Positions 62,121 to 64,000 of a stretch of DNA of 64,000 nucleotides are shown one piece after another. Below the pieces are notes generated by a model that saw only the letters and a list, made by a program, of their open reading frames with translations, had not been told where the DNA came from and searched no databases. The number at the start of each line of letters is the position of its first letter. Position 1 is the first letter of the stretch. The translations under genes and the position numbers were made by a program. This stretch comes from Mucilaginibacter glaciei (lineage in GTDB: Bacteria; Bacteroidota; Bacteroidia; Sphingobacteriales; Sphingobacteriaceae): positions 30,289 through 94,288 of the forward strand of contig NZ_JACWMX010000012.1 in assembly GCF_014773245.1 (NCBI RefSeq), read 5' to 3'.

Positions 62121-63127
62121 CTAACTTTGTACCGGTACTAAAGCGAAGCTGCCACCTGTTCGACCGCCGCCTCTTAAAAAGTTAATAGAGTTATTAGTTA
62201 CTCCGTAAAAGTTGTGTTCCAAGGCAAAATTTTTGAAATACGCGATAATTGTCTTCGAAGCAGTTAATTGCGTACTAAGCCTCTCACACCCAAAAATGTT
62301 CCTTCCCCGGACGTATTACCTTCTGTGAGTCTCCCAGACACGGTTTACAATTTTCCATAATTGATGAACGTACTAACATCAACTGCTGCGGCTGGGTTAG
62401 TTTTCCGATTCCCATTTTCCCATCACCATCAATTGTAAGATCATTGCCATAGTACCATTGATATCCAGTCCCTAATTTATTGAAATTGCGCCTCGTTCCC
62501 ATAACCATTTTACCACTTGCGTTATTATTGCCTGTATAAGCAGCTACCGTCATAATTCTTCCCTGACCCCATAGACTCTTACCATCTGTATTACACGGGA
62601 TAGCAAATTCCAGTTGTGCACCGATGTTCGTATTACGTCCACCCTTGCTTGCCTCTATCACCAAACTTTGCGCAGCTAGTGGGGTATAATCGTCCAAATT
62701 GTTCCCTGTGCCTAACACATGGAATTTTGCAGTAGGGAAGGATTTGTCTACACCCACATTTCCCCCGCTTGTATCAAGTAATAATCCGACATGCGAATTA
62801 TTGGAATTACTGACACTTTGAATCGAACCTGTCCCGTTCGCATCGGCTCTGGTATTGATCAGCATAAAAGTTTTACCTGTTGGGCTGGCACTAATTTTTA
62901 AATTGGTGCCCCCCAAGGGAGTAATCGGACATGTTTCCACCCTGAACATCCAGGCTATCAATCGGATTAACGGTCCCGATACCGATATAATCGGCAGGAT
63001 TAATAACCACCCCGGTAAAACCAGCGCTGGTGTCTGCAAAACCGAACTCTTCGGTGCCAACAGTCGAGCCATTGGCCCCTTGGAATATACTTATTTTAAA
63101 GCGTATTTTTAAGAAAACAAAAATCAC
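62121..63127 (-). pseudogene. Decayed fiber/adhesin-like gene with frameshifts
   Basis: Read leftward from 63127 the text is IFQGANGSTVGTEEFGFADT, then DYIGIGTVNPIDSLDVQGGN and MSDYSLGG. At 62909-62914 a run of six C (G on the reading strand) shifts the frame; with five the protein would continue GGTNLKISASPTGKTFM. The second frame continues with VGVDKSFPTAKFHVLGTGNN to MENCKPCLGDSQ. A third frame carries LTEGNTSGEGTFLGVRG, and another gives LEHNFYGVTNNSINFLRGGG and FALVPVQS before a stop at 62121. The repeated GIGT.NP..LDV motif is typical of Bacteroidota fiber and endosialidase-type surface proteins. At least three frames are needed, so it is a pseudogene or the sequence has errors. Confidence 0.75.
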
Positions 63128-63131
63128 GCAA

Positions 63132-63881
63132 CTATGGCTTTACAAACAGACCCAACTTAATTTTAATCAGATCGATATCTTCCTGCTGCTTTTTCAATTG
63201 CTTTTCTTTTTGGATCAGATGAAGCGTTAACTCTTCAATTTTCTTGAGCAAAAGGGTATTCATCTCGCCTAGATTAATTCCTTTATCAGCCATCTCTTTG
63301 GCAGAAGGAACCTCCGGCAAATGATGATATTTTGCTATATATGCTTCCAGTTCTTTAAGTGTACCAAGTTTGTATTGCTCTTCAAAAACGTAATCCGGGC
63401 CGGGAATATTCAAATCAACCCGCACTTCGTTGGTGTGAATGACGCCATTTACCGTTAACTTTGAATCCGGAGTTGAGGTGCCAATTCCTATGTTACCACT
63501 CTTTTTGATGGTCATTCGCCTATAAGCTTGCAAATCACTATTAGCAATTGTGTAAGCGCTCCCGGTTGTTGGTCTATTATAGATAGCAATTTCGCCTTCA
63601 TTTTCATAGGCTATCATGCTAAAATCGGAGTTTACAGGACCTTCTACATGCCAGGTATTATCCGCATCAATCCAGTGTATATTGTTTGTGATTGCAGATC
63701 TGACATAGTTGTTCTGAGCGGAGAGTGCGGAATGAAAATAGGATTTGGTTCCACTATTAATTGATATGCCCGGATTAGACGAAGCATTTCTTCCAAAAGA
63801 AAGTGTCGTACCAGGGTCACTATCAGCGATGCCGATATTACCGTTCTTGAAATTTAAGCCCGCTGAATTCTGTCCGCTCAT
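63132..63881 (-). pseudogene. Fiber/adhesin C-terminal part truncated by an insertion sequence
   Basis: A 249-residue frame that begins almost at the edge of an IS3-like element, so the ATG at 63881 is probably internal and the N-terminal part has been displaced. The text has NGNIGIADSDPGTTLSFGRN, then SGNIGIGTSTPDSKLTVNGV, IHTNEVRVDLNIPGPDYVFE, YHHLPEVPSAKEMADKGINL and a C-terminal coiled coil EMNTLLLKKIEELTLHLIQK. This C-terminus is very common in Bacteroidota tail-fiber or peptidase S74-like surface proteins. It lies 4 bp upstream (in reading direction) of the other decayed fiber gene. It may still be made as a fragment but is unlikely to be functional. Confidence 0.7.
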
Positions 63882-63886
63882 AAAAG

Positions 63887-64000
63887 TGTCTTGTCCTGAA
63901 AAAAGTTGACTAATAAATAGTCAACAAAATGAGTTATAAGGTAATTAAAGTAAAGGGTGAAGCCTCGCAGTTAAGGTACAGCGAGGCATTCAGACGCTCT
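63887..64000 (+). mobile_element. Left end of an IS3-like insertion sequence (partial)
   Basis: The left end appears to be TGTCTTGTCCTGAAAAAAG at about 63887, a form I associate with Bacteroidota IS3-family ends. A subterminal inverted repeat GTTGACTA/TAGTCAAC lies at 63905-63925. The exact edge could also be TGTCCTG at 63892. The element runs off the window. Confidence 0.6.
63929..64000 (+). CDS. IS3-like transposase N-terminus (partial)
   Basis: The last 24 codons of the window read MSYKVIKVKGEASQLRYSEA followed by FRRS. The YSEAFRR text matches the N-terminal helix-turn-helix start of IS3-family OrfA transposases. The rest lies outside the window. It is placed 42 bp inside the presumed IS end, which fits this IS family. 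Confidence 0.6.
   Translation, partial: MSYKVIKVKGEASQLRYSEAFRRS

Overview
The window looks like a chromosomal segment of a Bacteroidota bacterium of the Sphingobacteriia type (Mucilaginibacter/Pedobacter-like). The reasons are the family content: a Wzc/Wza exopolysaccharide cluster with DUF1972 glycosyltransferase, an IntDOT-like integrase, a gliding-motility (T9SS type) C-terminal sorting domain, Bacteroidota-style Rhs proteins, and a TTG/TAnnTTTG promoter. The genus is inference only; no rRNA or marker gene is present.

Region 1 (1-15010) is an exopolysaccharide locus. It holds a tyrosine autokinase/chain-length protein (5' end outside the window), a Wzx-type flippase, a Wzy-type polymerase, four glycosyltransferases, five hexapeptide-repeat acyltransferases, a Wza-type export lipoprotein and a hybrid histidine kinase. 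Most genes are tightly packed or overlapping on the + strand. No initiating sugar-phosphate transferase is visible.

Region 2 (about 15040-28260) is an integration hot spot. It starts with terminators and tRNA-3'-end-like att scars, then an IntDOT-like tyrosine integrase. The cargo is an AbiE toxin-antitoxin pair whose toxin gene has an in-frame stop, an unrecognised two-gene unit (possible NdpA-like protein plus a membrane protein), and a Gabija-like gajA-gajB pair. Two related palindromes (16917-16943 and 25145-25175) bracket this cargo. A remnant with a DUF932 gene and small element genes follows.

Region 3 (28265-53803) encodes large surface proteins. A 1193-residue PKD protein with a T9SS-type sorting domain is divergent from a compact + strand operon: beta-barrel-like protein, Fn3-like protein, small lipoprotein, 2260-residue YD/Rhs-type protein, 258-residue exported protein, and a 3130-residue LamG/Rhs protein. 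The last ends in an AT-rich tip with a PD-(D/E)xK-like signature and is followed by a probable immunity gene.

Region 4 (53898-60464) is a second mobile unit: Xre repressor with two operator-like palindromes, AAA+ ATPase, two tyrosine recombinases, a DUF1016 nuclease-like protein and a hairpin-rich non-coding tract.

Region 5 (60468-61980) is an orphan Rhs tip plus immunity cassette. It begins with an exact 53-bp copy of the Rhs core segment at 52081-52133, in the same reading frame. Recombination between the copies would delete 8420 bp and swap the nuclease tip for the orphan tip, which resembles colicin M in motif layout and is paired with a putative lipoprotein immunity protein. This silent toxin-switching arrangement, with a mobile element lodged between the two tips, is the most notable feature of the window. 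The window closes with decayed fiber/adhesin genes and the edge of an IS3-like insertion sequence.
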